DNA from: Aporrectodea caliginosa
Taxonomy: Eukaryota > Annelida > Clitellata > Crassiclitellata > Lumbricidae
NCBI GenBank assembly: GCA_020284085.1
Contig: JACEVL010000145.1
Span: 268,501-332,500, forward strand
DNA: 64,000 nucleotides
Direction: 5' to 3'
The notes under the pieces were generated by a model, which searched no databases, was not told the origin of the DNA, and worked only from the letters and a program-made list of their open reading frames with translations. Position numbers and translations under genes: made by a program. This document shows positions 17,475 to 29,273 of this stretch, in pieces. The stretch's first letter is position 1. The number at the start of each line of letters is the position of its first letter.

Positions 17475-18160
17475 TTAATTATTGTTGCAATTATTTTCTG
17501 ATTGCCATTACGAAACAGTAACAGCGTAAGCGTGCGACTGTGTAAAACTTGGATTGAGTGCAAACAACACGAAAATAGCTACAGTAGATCATGTGAAGTA
17601 TTATAGGCCTAATAGCAGTGCAATAATAAAACAGTTAAGTGCCTAACTAGACAGAAAAATAATAGGTCTACATATATTCAACTAAAAATTCTTCAAAAAC
17701 GTAAAAGAAACGCAGGATCCTTCAATATGTCCCGTCCTATGGGAATACTCAGCTGAACAGTACTAAACATCGACTTTGAATAGAAAATTTATATGCAAGA
17801 ATTCGTTGGTGTAGGCCTATATCGTCATAGATTGAGTAGCTCCACACTTTCATTCTACTGCCTTGCTCACTAACTATTGTGCTTCAATAACGTCATGTAC
17901 TTCAAGTAATTTTTGCTGACACTTTGCTTTCTTTGTGGATTCGAAGATCGTGAAAATGGTTTACACGACAGTATTGACAGAGAATGGTTTCTCTCATAAT
18001 CGTTCATTCATGTATTTCAGACCAATGCATAAACTGTTTGCTTACACATCTTAAATAATCGCGTGAGAATATTCTCTGGTAAAACTGCAATTTCTATGGA
18101 TTTTCTCAATTGTAATTAATGTCCACCATAATTTTCCAGACTAAACTTTGCGAAAATGTT
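17475..18160. other. Unassigned sequence downstream of the zinc-finger gene
   Basis: Probably includes the zinc-finger 3' UTR. No other feature. Confidence 0.4.
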
Positions 18161-18161
18161 C

Positions 18162-19154
18162 TTAGAAACTTGAGCCAGAAACGGAGTGAGTTTTTTCATG
18201 ACCTCTCAGACCTGAAGCGAATGTGAACGTTTTCATACATATCTGGCAAAGGTATGGCTTCTCTCCAGTATGTGTTCTCGTGTGTCTCCTTAGACAACTT
18301 GTATTATTGGTTTTAAACTCACATAATTGGCAGTGGTTTGGTTTCTCTCCGGTATGAATTCTTGCATGACATGCAAGACTAGAAGACCGACTAAACCTCC
18401 TTTGACATGCCTGGCATTGGTATGGTTTTTCTCCAATATGGTTTGGAACATGATTTGCCAGTGTAGCAGATTGGGAATAACTTTGTTTACATATCTGACA
18501 TTGGTATGGTCTCTCTCCAGTATGGATTCTGACATGATTCTGTAGCGTTGAAGATCTGGAAAATGTCTTTTTACAGAGAATACACAGAAATGGTTTCTCC
18601 TCAGAGTGGGTTTTTTCATGATATCTCAGACCTGAAATGCTTGAGAATGTTTTCTGACAAACCCGACAAAGGTATGGTTTCCCTCCAGAATGTGTTCTCA
18701 TGTGCCTTTTTACACTTTCCTCATACTTAGTTTTAAACTCACAAAACTAGCATTTGTATGTTTTCACTTCGGAATGCATTCTTGCATGACGTGCAAGACC
18801 GGAACACTGAGAAAAATGCCTTTGACACAATTGGCATTGATACGGCCTCTCTCCCGTGTGTATTCTAATATGGTTCTGTAGACCAGAAGATTGAGAAAAC
18901 ATTTGTTTACATATCTCGCACTGAAATGGTTTCTCTCCAGTATGCATTCTCATGTGACTCTGTAGGTAACAGATGTGTGTAAATATTTTTTTGCAAAACT
19001 CGCATTCGTGTGTCTTTGCCTTGGAATAGCTTTTCTTGTTTTCCTTAGTATGACTTTCCAGTACAAATGATTTCCGACATCGCTGGGAACTTTTTTGTGT
19101 TGCATATCCGATGGAATATTTTAATGAATGCTTGGAAGAAATGCTTTTCGACAT
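18162..19154 (-). CDS. C2H2 zinc-finger protein, ten fingers, interrupted by one in-frame TAG
   Basis: Reading from 19154 to 18162 in one frame gives about 330 codons with ten C2H2 fingers joined by TGEKP/TGERP-type linkers, typical of nucleic-acid-binding zinc-finger proteins in the nucleus. The frame is broken only by a TAG at 18747-18749. It falls between the two cysteines of finger 4, which reads C-stop-F-C-E-F-K-T. The matching finger 9 reads C-Q-L-C-E-F-K-T, so a glutamine codon most likely became TAG. Fingers 1-5 and 6-10 match one to one (for example EFKT in 4 and 9, ARH/ACH-AR in 3 and 8), showing a five-finger block duplicated in tandem. The start at 19154 is simply the first Met in frame; about 44 residues without fingers precede finger 1, and no KRAB or SCAN domain is seen. 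It may be a young pseudogene, a polymorphic null allele or a sequencing error. Target and role are unknown. Confidence 0.8.
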
Positions 19155-19159
19155 CAGGA

Positions 19160-20190
19160 ATTAGATTGACTGATTTTTATGAAAAGATAAATTTAAAATC
19201 ACTTTACTTCTTGAAAGTTTCTGTGGATTAAAAATTATTCTCCAACCTCGCCAATTTCTTGATTCTCATAATGAAGTTCTCTAAGCATCCAGTAGGCCTA
19301 AAGACTAAAAAAGGTACAAATACTCTGTCGTGCATTTATTTACTCATACTGGTAACCTAAAAATATTTGTAAAAAGTATCGTAGTCGTTAAAGACTTTTA
19401 TGGGAGACAGAATCAGAATTCAGCCAGTTTGCTCGCCTTTGAGACGATATCAGTTTGCAAAGACGATTGCAACAAGCACATTGAACATGGATTTACAGTC
19501 CGTATTCCTAGTTACCGGTATCTGAAATAGTCATTGCACACTGCATTCAAATAAATGCGAATATACTTTAATATGTGAAAATCACAGAGAGCCTATAGCC
19601 GACAAAATTACGAATTTTCAACTCGTACAATCAGCGAAAGGAAAGTATATTAAAAATGTAAGAGGCATTTGATTTTGTGTTTGCTCTTAGCTAACATTTG
19701 GACGCTGATTTCAAATATGAAATCGAAATTTGGCTATCATGTCTAGTTTTTCAGGTAAGCCTCAGTGAAGTTCTACGCAATTGCGAATTCTCAGCTCATA
19801 CTGTAAGCGAAAGTAAAGTATTAAAACTGTATCCGGCAGTTCCTTTTGCGCTTATTCATAGCTAAATGTTGGACGCTGATTTCATATAATATGAAATCGA
19901 AATTTGGATAGCACGCCAGGTTTTTTGGTATGCATCGGTGGGGTTCTACAAAATTGCGAATTAATGCGGGACATTTGCAGTATGAAATATCTCGCCCTAA
20001 AATGATGTTAATGCCTTTACTGTTAAAACAAACAAGAAAGGACATAGGCCTAATAACAAACATGCTCATGAACAATTGCATCTTTCTCAACTCACAATTT
20101 AAGTGAAAGCAAAGTGTTCAAAACTGATTAAGGCCATTGCTTTTGCGTTTGTAAGGCACATCTGTCTCTCATTGATATAGGACTGACTTT
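19160..20190. other. Unassigned sequence upstream of the zinc-finger gene
   Basis: Two related stretches occur: GGACGCTGATTTCAAATATG at about 19701 and GGACGCTGATTTCATATAAT at about 19871, each with TGAAATCGAAATTTGG, spaced about 175 bp, so a degenerate tandem repeat. An upstream zinc-finger exon could lie here. Confidence 0.4.
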
Positions 20191-20194
20191 TTCT

Positions 20195-20335
20195 ATTTCT
20201 TTTGACCAGTTCCGTCAGCGCCTGAAAACCTCTCTTTAGGCTACCAATGAAGACACTGGCCCGGGTCGGGAGCGCCTCTGTTTTGAGTGGCGCTATATAA
20301 ATGTTCGATTACGATTACGATTGCCAGAATCAACA
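20195..20335 (+). mobile_element. LINE 3' end
   Basis: LRQRLKTSL-type C-terminus, GCGCCTCTG, then GGCGCTATATAAATG and a short (ATTACG)n tail. Confidence 0.55.
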
Positions 20336-20755
20336 ATAGTCTCTCATCATGCTATGATTTAACTTCCTCTTATATCCGCTTTCCATCATCTTTATATTCT
20401 GATGGAACCTTTCTCCATGCTCATCGATGATATCGCTCAGATTGGGTGGAAAGTGTAGAAATGCCACATCAGTGAAATCCTAGCACCCAACAACTCGCAT
20501 GCCCTCAGAATGTTCTATACAAACTCAGCATAATTCACTGTTCCTCCAATACCGGTACCAAGAAAGTTCTGGACAACCAAACAAAATGCTTCCCATGTTC
20601 TTCAGCTCATGCATGAGACCATCAACATCAGCACAGAACAAACGCCAACTTCCACTTGGTAAAAGGAAGACAGATTGCCAGATTAGTATGAACATTGCGA
20701 AAAACACAAATTTTTGTGTCTTTTTGTAGCAGATTCCATTGCTTGAGTCTTGCAT
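20335..20755 (-). pseudogene. Transposon-protein remnant with DEHGERFHQ motif
   Basis: The minus strand near 20345-20465 encodes HFPPNLSDIIDEHGERFHQ followed by NIKMMESGYKRK and MMRDYC. I recall the F-P-x-N-L...D-E-H-G-E-R-F-H-Q pattern from high-copy hypothetical proteins of arthropods and other invertebrates. A second open piece (76 codons, 20525-20755) adjoins but is not recognised. Confidence 0.4.
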
Positions 20756-20759
20756 TAAA

Positions 20760-21940
20760 CACTTCTGCTTTCCACTTCGATAATAACAAGTCTCTCACGA
20801 TTAAAATTGGTTAGGCTCTTCTTCAGCCATTTGAAGCTTATATGACTCATCCAGTTTAGCTGCAGAACGCAATTATAACTTAAAAACTGGACGTGATAGA
20901 CAAAAACCGTTTCCGGATTTGGATTCAGCATGCCGAATTTATTATGGTAGGCATATAGGCCTACAGCTGAAAGAATACCAGAAACCCTAAAACTTAAAAA
21001 CTGGACATGATAGACAAAAACGGTCTTGGAATCCAATTTAGTTAGAAACAGGTGTTAGAATCCCAGTAGCAAAATTCTTGTTGCCCAGTGTTATTCTTCG
21101 CTTCACACCCCGTCATGTAGGCTAGCCTACATACTAACGAACATAACGAACGACGGATATGGAAACGACACAATATTAATTGCGATCCGTTGGAAGATTT
21201 TACACTTATACAATAATTATAAGGGAACATTCTACCGAAACGAAAGATTGTGAAAATTGATTAATAATCGAACGATTAACCCGAATTAAGTTTCAAACAG
21301 TGGATTTGTAACTTTACTTAGCAAAGCAGATCGCTGATGATAGAGACGTCATTAAAGACTCATTATACGTCAACAAGGAGTTTATATCGTGCTATAAGAG
21401 GTGTAAAATTCATTCCTGCTGCTGTCTTACAGTTGGAAATCAGCGGTTTACAGTACATTGCATCAAACTAGCGAGTTTTATATTCAAATGATTTTGCGAG
21501 TACTTAGGGCCTACCATACAGCATGACTTCAACAGATTTTGAGACGTTTGTTGCAGTTTTAGGAACATGGAAAAGGCTATAAAGACAAGAATGCAGGAAG
21601 AGAACCGTGTCTATAATTTCTCTAAATGTGATGACATGTAATTTGTTACCACCATTATATCTTGAAGATAGACATTGGCGGATAGCCTAGCAGGTTCCCT
21701 AAAAGCGCGAGTTGCAGAGGAGGGCCAACATTAACTAGAGCAGCAGCAGCAACAGCAGTAATAGGCCTAGTAGTATTAGTATTAGTTAGGCATATCATTA
21801 TTAAGCATTTATTAAGCAGCACTATTTAATGACCAAATATCAATCAATCTACACAGGTAGATCCATATATGTTCGTCACAACATACAGCTCTGAGGACTG
21901 ACAGAAGGATGGAGTTGGGACCCCTCGTGCGTAGGTCCGG
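20760..21940. other. Unassigned sequence
   Basis: AAACTTAAAAACTGGACATG with ATAGACAAAAAC appears twice (about 20877 and 20990), a direct repeat about 112 bp apart. No gene. Confidence 0.4.
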
Positions 21941-21949
21941 TGAAAGTTC

Positions 21950-22732
<783 letters not shown>

Positions 22733-23297
22733 ATAGAGAGTGCCGTAGAGACCCCGTCGGTATCTTCAGAAGCAGAATTTGTTACTATATTTGGTCGATA
22801 ATTGCCAACACAGAGCACGGGTAGAAAAATTTACTCCTTTTCAATTGTGGTGCATGATAATAATTATACGTGTGAGGCCGGTATGGAGCGACTCAGAGAG
22901 AGACGTGCGATGGTGGGAAGTCGCGTTGTCCAATAAAAGACAGCGGAGAACCATGAACCATACCTAGCAGGAACTGTCCCAATGGGCGAAGATAGCATAT
23001 ATTAGTGCAGTATGACGAACAACTTTATATAGCGCCTCATCAAGACTATCTACTCAGGAGTGCTTCCAGCCCAACCCCGGTCGTACAGTACAGTCTTAAG
23101 GCTAGAAAGGAACAGAATAGAGTGACCCAAAGGCGTTTGGCGCAATGCCACAGGAAGCCCATTATAACAGTAATAACGGTCATTTTACGTTGAAAGTATG
23201 AAAGGCAGTTACTGGGGTAACATCGGGCGTAGAATTGGGCTGGAGCCAACCCTGCCCCGTGAAGAATTAAAGAACGAGCATAGATCGCCATAATAAT

Positions 23298-24312
23298 ATA
23301 TCTATACTATAAAGTCTAAGTCTGTTTACTTTGTCCTTCCGTTTGTATGTTTGTATGTTTGCTTGTCCGCCGCTAAAGGCTCCGAAACGGAACGTTCGCG
23401 CGTTTCGAAAAATTTTACAAAACCTTTTTATTACAATTTGTAGGCAAACGGTACTATTCTCAACTCACAATTCACTTTAAATGCTGATATATGGACATTT
23501 TAAATTTCTGATTTCTTGTAGGCCTAACATCCTACAACACACGGCACAGAGCATTCCCAACGTAATAATTAAATTGCATATTTTAGCCTCGCGTGAGCGG
23601 CGTGACGTAGGACAAATTTTTTCTTACGTCACGAGAGGCTAAATATGCAAATCAGGCGCATTCGTCAGAAACGCGGTCGTCGCTCCGAAAAGTTACGATT
23701 GCTATTATAGAACAAGAACAGCTCGACAATAAGAGACATAGTTCAGAGGTAATAGCTTCGTCTACTATTTAGCCCGGGGAACAAATAATAGGCCTATCTA
23801 TACTATAAGGCAGAGATAACCCTCGCGGTGCTATTTTCAACTCATAATTTACTTTAAATTCCGAAATGGACATTTTTAATTTCGACATGGTCATTTATTC
23901 AAACGCCTTAAAATCTACGTGAACCCGTTTTCTCGCGATGCCCGTTTATTTCTAATAAGAAATTTCCACGGGCGATTTTCTAGGCCATCTAAACTAAAAA
24001 TTCGCCAATGCAACACTTTGGCGATGCACAATTTTTAACGAACGTTTGTAATCCGAATTCCTATCTCGACCCAACTATTTTCAACTTAAAATTTACTTTC
24101 AGTTGCGATATATCGACATTTTTAGTTGACTTTCAAACCCATCAAGCAACAATGAGGGATTACGCTATTACAAATACACGGGAAAACACTATTTCACCTC
24201 TAAATATCGTTTCCATTCAGATATATATAGTAAGTAAGTAGGTAACCTTTATTTGCAGCCGTTAAACATTACGCAAGGAGAAAACCCGGGCAACGCCGGG
24301 TATAAAATGATA
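23298..24312 (+). mobile_element. Helitron-like non-autonomous DNA (tentative)
   Basis: Begins with TCTATACTATAAAG, recurring at about 23800 (CTATCTATACTATAAGG), and ends with a GC hairpin, ACCCGGGCAACGCCGGGT, before TATAAAATGATAG. Such ends are common on Helitron/Helentron-like repeats. No Rep/helicase frame, and the 3' CTRR terminus is not clear. Confidence 0.4.
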
Positions 24313-25948
24313 GTAACTTTCATAAATCAAGCTTTCTGTCTATGCTTTAGAGAAGGTTTACATTCCATTTTAGAGTATACATGCCTTTGCAATGTAGGCT
24401 AACGTAATTTCCCGTACAGTGAATGTTGCAATTTATAATAACATTTGTCACGCCAGTAACTGTAGGTGCATTAACTGTCAGCACTTCCATTGCATACATT
24501 TATCGTTTCAATTGAATCTTCCCATAACACATTCGCAGCCGATCTTACACATAAACCACACCTGTTTAGATCTCACACATAGCGCGCTGCGTTTATAAGA
24601 TACCACAAAAGGTGTGATTGAAAGAATGCCAGCAATCGTTGTCCCACAGACAACGCTAGTCACTTTAGCCTTTATCTTGCACATCGTCTCACCTGAATTT
24701 TCCTGGTACAATAAAACTCCCAATATTATTTTGTATAGCTTAGTCTACAGATACCGTTTCCGTTGCCTCTGTGCTACTGTTCCCGACTTTCGATCACGCA
24801 CTTCAAGACCGTGTTCGCTATCTTTATCAATGTCATTAATTTTTTAGGTCTTGTGTCATCGAACCGACAATTTCTAAAGGATTTGTGATATATTAGCACT
24901 TAATACTTGTTATTTTCTTTCGTCATTGCATTGGATTCAAATGTCGTCCCCGAGGATTTAATTCAGCTACTGCGTATGCAATGTAATTGACAAGCGTTTA
25001 CGTAAATTAAAATAATTAAATAGATTAGCGTTCGAATTAATATCGTCTAGCTCATATTGATCTATGACATGGCAGTTTTGAAAAATTGGTGAGCTAAGAT
25101 TATAGATGTTTAATGCTGAAAATTCTTTTAGTTGCTGCCATCTTAATCACGAGATAATAATGTACTGAAGGTGTCCAGAGAGTGACTTTGCTGGACGACG
25201 CCATCTTCAACTACATTCTGAAGGAAAATATCGACTTCACTGTTAGTTTTCGGCTACATTGTTTGCAACTGAACAGTTGTGCAGTTGGAGACCCTCCGGA
25301 CATCATACCAGACCATTTTCTTTAAGTCGCTGCAGTACTTTTCCAATAGTTCCAGGTTACGTCCTGACAAAACTGAACTATAAGCATCTTGGCGAACGTT
25401 TCTTTCATCTGGATACGGAATAGGACAACTTTGGCATCTGCTCCCTATGATGCACGGAGCAAGTTTCGCTTCAGTTTTCTGTATGAAATGACGACGTGTT
25501 GCCTGGAAACTGGACAATGCATAGTTTCTCATGGTTTTCCCCCTGCTTTCCATATAGTCTCCGAAAGACATTGAAGCAGAATCCTTAAATCTCGGAACAT
25601 ATGAACACGAAAGTCATGTAAATCAACCTATTTTTAGCCAGCAGAGATAACTAAAGATCACACGAGAGCAAACATCACCGATTCAATGCACAGTCTGGAC
25701 ACAAGTCTGACAATAACCTTCTTAATGACACAACGCCTTCCTTAAGTTGTGTTCTAAAAGTAAAACACTAACCAACTACTTGGTAATTTTTTTATTTGAA
25801 TATCTGACAAACAGGAATTCAGTTACTTTCAATACATGTCTTCAGACCTTTTGTTTGATTTTTTAGTTCGACAACGCTGTGTACTGTAAACCATTCCAAT
25901 GTAGACTGCAGTGGCCAAGAGTTAATAACAGAGTTTCCTAAAGTAAGT
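24313..25948. other. Unassigned sequence with one minus-strand ORF
   Basis: A 105-codon minus frame (25254-25571, MSFGDYMESRGKTMRNYALS...) contains a CQSC and resembles nothing I know. No repeats nearby support it either way. Confidence 0.3.
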
Positions 25949-25949
25949 T

Positions 25950-26918
25950 TCTCAGTAACCTTTTCCACAGCACCACCGACAGCACCTTCTTCTTCTGCTT
26001 CTTCTTTAAGCCAGACTTCAGCTAGCGCTTCTAGCATGTCTTCACGTGACATATCTTCCAGTTTCTCTGCTTCAAAACCAGCCTTTAACAAGCGCTGTTT
26101 TAATCTTTCAGCAGACATCTTCTTCAGTTCTGATTGTTTCTTGACACTTAGTTTCTCCATCTTACTTCTTTACTTCAGTGCTGTCCTTTCTGGAAAACAC
26201 GAGTTTTCTTTTGTGTTTGAAGTATTGGGGATTGTTCTTTGTTTGATAACAACCAACTTTTATACCTTTGTCGTTGAGGCTTTCGTTGTCGTAGATTTAC
26301 CAATGATTTGAATGCGTATTCACCAGTCGACGTTGTTTCGAATCCCAGACGTTGTTTCGAATCCCAGACGTTGTTTCGAATCCCAGACGTTGTTTCGAAT
26401 CCCAGACGTTGTTTCGAATCCCAGACGTTGTTTCGAATCCTTCCGACGTTGTTTCGAATCCTTCCGACGTTGTTTCGAATCCCACCGCTGTCACCAAATA
26501 TGTCACCAACTCTTTTCTTTCTTAGTTGTGACCTACCTCAAGAACTTTCCTTATCTCTACATATAAATTGCTCAACGTCTTCTAACTGTTTAAGAATTAA
26601 ATTGACACAGTTCTTTGAATGTTTCTTTCTTTCTTCAAACACAGTTTAATAACAACAACTCAACTCTTGCCTTACAACAACTGTACTACACTGTATTGTT
26701 CAAATTTACTGTCATCAGCAGTTTCTAAGTTTGGCGCGCTAACTGCACGTGTAAAGAGAATCTACCGTCAGCCAATGTTTAGGCTACTTTAGGCCACGAG
26801 CCGACAGCGCAACTAAGGCCTAAGACTAAAACCGCTTAACAATCGATACACATTATATATATATATATCAACCTAAAGAACACCTGTGCTCATTATATAT
26901 GCAAAACATTAGTTCACA
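25950..26918 (-). mobile_element. Truncated second copy of the Gmr1-like element (5' LTR, leader, Gag start)
   Basis: On the minus strand the LTR (26918 down to 26501), a PBS (26496-26474), eight copies of the 19 bp array (about 26480-26325) and the Gag start (26160) follow in the same order as in the complete element. Gag is close to the full copy for about 70 residues (to GGAVEKVTEK), then changes to unrelated sequence near 25950 and stops at 25819. No second LTR was found on that side, so the copy is truncated or internally deleted. Beyond the LTR the flank is a hAT C-terminal fragment. Confidence 0.85.
26501..26918 (-). repeat. LTR (short form) of truncated Gmr1-like copy
   Basis: The reverse complement starts TGTGAACTAATG and ends GTTGGTGACA. 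It shares the short middle block with the 3' LTR at 42418 but lacks about eight bases (near GGCGCTTGG) and differs at several points, so it is an older or separate lineage. Confidence 0.9.
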
Positions 26919-27075
26919 ATTTTCAAAACTGAAGCTCATCAAAACTATCTACGAAGTACCATGTCAGAAGAGCGGCTGAGCAACCTGGCAATGTTGTCAA
27001 TAGAAAATGAACATCCCAAAAAACTTGACACTTCAAAAGTGGTGGAAGATTCACAGTCAAAGACACAGACGAACG
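26919..27075 (+). pseudogene. hAT transposase C-terminal dimerisation fragment
   Basis: The frame reads NYLRSTMSEERLSNLAMLSIENE followed by KKLDTSKVVED, which matches the hAT-family C-terminus (typical L-R-S-T-M-x-x-E-R-L-x-x-L-A-x-L-S-I-E). It starts right at the outer LTR end and lacks everything upstream, so it is a truncated fragment with a small shift near its beginning. The following GC-richer sequence to 27188 stays open but is not recognised. Confidence 0.6.
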
Positions 27076-27189
27076 TGAACGTCTTCGTCGCACAAAGCGC
27101 AGAGCAGCAGGCGTCGAACCAACAACCTCAGGTTGATGCGCTGTTGACGTTCTCTTCCTCTGCGATTCGCTTACTACTTGTCACTTAAC

Positions 27190-28184
27190 CACACAGAGCG
27201 CGGTTACACGCGTCACGCTTTCGGGCCAAGACGCGAGGCGGGCTTCCTCATTAGCTGACGACCGTCTTCTAGCACGACTAGACTTCAACTGCAGGCGGGC
27301 TAGAAATCAACTGAGGGCGATGCATGGATGGATGGATCCAGAGTTTAACGGCAGCTTATGACAACATAGGCCGTTGCCGCCGTCAAAGATTATTTTGGCA
27401 TATTACAGCTCTATGCATGCGTGCGACGCTTTCTTTATAGGCTTCTGCTCCCGCGCAAAGTGGCCGCGCTTGGCTGACCAATCAAGTCGCCGGCTTCTGG
27501 CGCGTAGCTAATCGCTGGCGTCGATCAATAATTGCCGCCAATTTACTGTTTTGGCCAAAGAAGAACTTATTGGCGCCAAACTGTTGACCAAAGGCAGAGC
27601 TTAAGGCGCCAAACTGTGCCCTAGTTAGGCACGTATTCATGATTCTCAAAATTTCCAAAGCGCTTCTTAAAAAGCTAAGCGCAGGGTATCAGCTTATTCA
27701 CGAGCGCTGACTCGTATTAGCGTTCCCGTCGAGTGACTTCTATCTGTATCGACGAATCACCACGATCTTTGGGTTGTGGGATCATGCGGCGTGTGTGAAA
27801 CGCTAAATTGGCGCTATCGAAGTCATACATAGTGGTTGTAACGCAATTCAAGAGCGAACAGAAACGTTTTTACAGGACGTAAGTCAAGAAGCCTACGAAA
27901 ATTGTTTTCGAAGGAGCAATAAAGGGACAAGTCCAATGTGTGAGAAGTGATTTAGATTCCACTATGGAAGGTGTGTTTGACCGAAGGAAGTTCGAGGAGA
28001 ATCTGTCTAGAGATGAGGCCGGTCAATTAATTCGTGTATGACGGCAGTCATTTTGGTATTTAACTCAAGCACGGGCATGTGTTGCTTTTCCAACACTGAA
28101 GATCTCGTCTATATATTAGGCCCTATATAATATATTTTGTATATATATATATTTGTATATGGTGTGCTGGTATATATATATATA
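27190..28184. other. Unassigned sequence
   Basis: GC-richer than its surroundings to about 27600, with direct words GGCGCCAAACTGTTGACCAA and GGCGCCAAACTGTGCCC. Ends in an AT-rich island where two TTAGGGTG elements lie. Confidence 0.4.
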
Positions 28185-29260
28185 TTAGGGTGGAGTGAAA
28201 AAGCGAAAATTAGAAATTCAAAAAGTAATAGCAACCAAAAGTTGCCTTATGGTATGGGGTCAAAAAATGTCGAAAAAGTTTTTTAAAATATTAATGTCTT
28301 CCGCCCCCACCAGAGGGCCAAAGTTACGAAAAATAGCATTTTTTCGAGAAAATTGCAGGTTTTCTTGTAAAATATTTTAATTGAAAACTAATTAAATGTC
28401 ATTCAATATACCGTTGGATAGAGCTCTTAATACTGAATAAAACGATGTATTAATTTTCAGAATATGCCCATATTTGTAGAAGTTATTAACTTTTTACCAT
28501 TTCCTCTGGTTCGCGACATGTCGCTAAGTCTGAAAACGGTTAAACACTAATAACTTTTTTATCCTTCGAGATATTTCAACCCATAGTAGTATGTCATTCG
28601 ATTCAGCTCTGAACCGCCTTTCTAATGGTACATTGTGATGCGGGATTGTTTAACAGTACACATTTGTTTTAATTGTTTTTACAGTTTTTTGCAATTTTTC
28701 ATTGATTCTGTTGTCATTTCAGCTGAATGCGCACTTTGTCCGATGAATTGAGCGCTAAGAACATTCCATTTTGATCGTGAATAATTGCGAAATGTTGAAG
28801 CATAAAAGCTACAATGCCTACTCGTTCTAAAACATTGTTTTCGAAGTTCGGACACAGACAGGAACTACGGCAGACTGTTCTACCCCCATATGAGAAATGT
28901 GTCTCTGTTGAACTGGTCCACTACCTTGATCTTCACTCTCTAATGCCTCCTCTTCAGTCTGGATTTAGAAAATTCCACTCGACGGAATCTCATATGGTGA
29001 GTCTTCTAGCAGATATACTTCATGATGTGGACCGTAGCCATATCATTCTACTCTCCCTTTATGACATCAGTACCGCTTTTGACACTGTTGATCACACCAT
29101 CCTCTTAGACCTGCTGTCTAGGTCGTCTGGGATTGCTGACTCTGCTCTTCTTTGGTTCCATTCATTCCTTACTATACTAAAACTGTAAAAACAATTAAAA
29201 TAATTTTGGTTGCTATTACTTTTTGAATTTCTAATTTTCGCTTTTTTCACTCCACCCTAA
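28185..29260 (+). mobile_element. TTAGGGTGGAGTG-ended DNA element carrying a LINE RT fragment
   Basis: Long inverted ends start TTAGGGTGGAGTGAAAAA and agree for about 55 bp (to AGCAACCAAAA); the flanks are TA-rich (TATA). The interior 28200-28800 is non-coding and conserved in the second copy near 60200-60831. At 28814-29188 a reverse-transcriptase piece is embedded. No transposase is present. Confidence 0.82.
28814..29188 (+). pseudogene. LINE reverse transcriptase fragment inside the TTAGGGTGGAGTG element
   Basis: 124 codons. PPLQSGFRKFHSTESHMVSL, LYDISTAFDTVDHTILLDLL and WFHSFL are RT motifs around the first catalytic Asp of a CR1/L2-type LINE. The frame stays open but lacks YADD, so no activity is expected. 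The same fragment in the same setting occurs at about 59900-60190 (minus). Confidence 0.82.
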
Positions 29261-29273
29261 TATAGGCTATATA

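Noticed and set aside
18747..18749. In-frame TAG as a recoded codon
   Set aside because: TAG recoding is not known in animal zinc-finger genes, and the paralogous finger has Gln, so a mutation or error is simpler.
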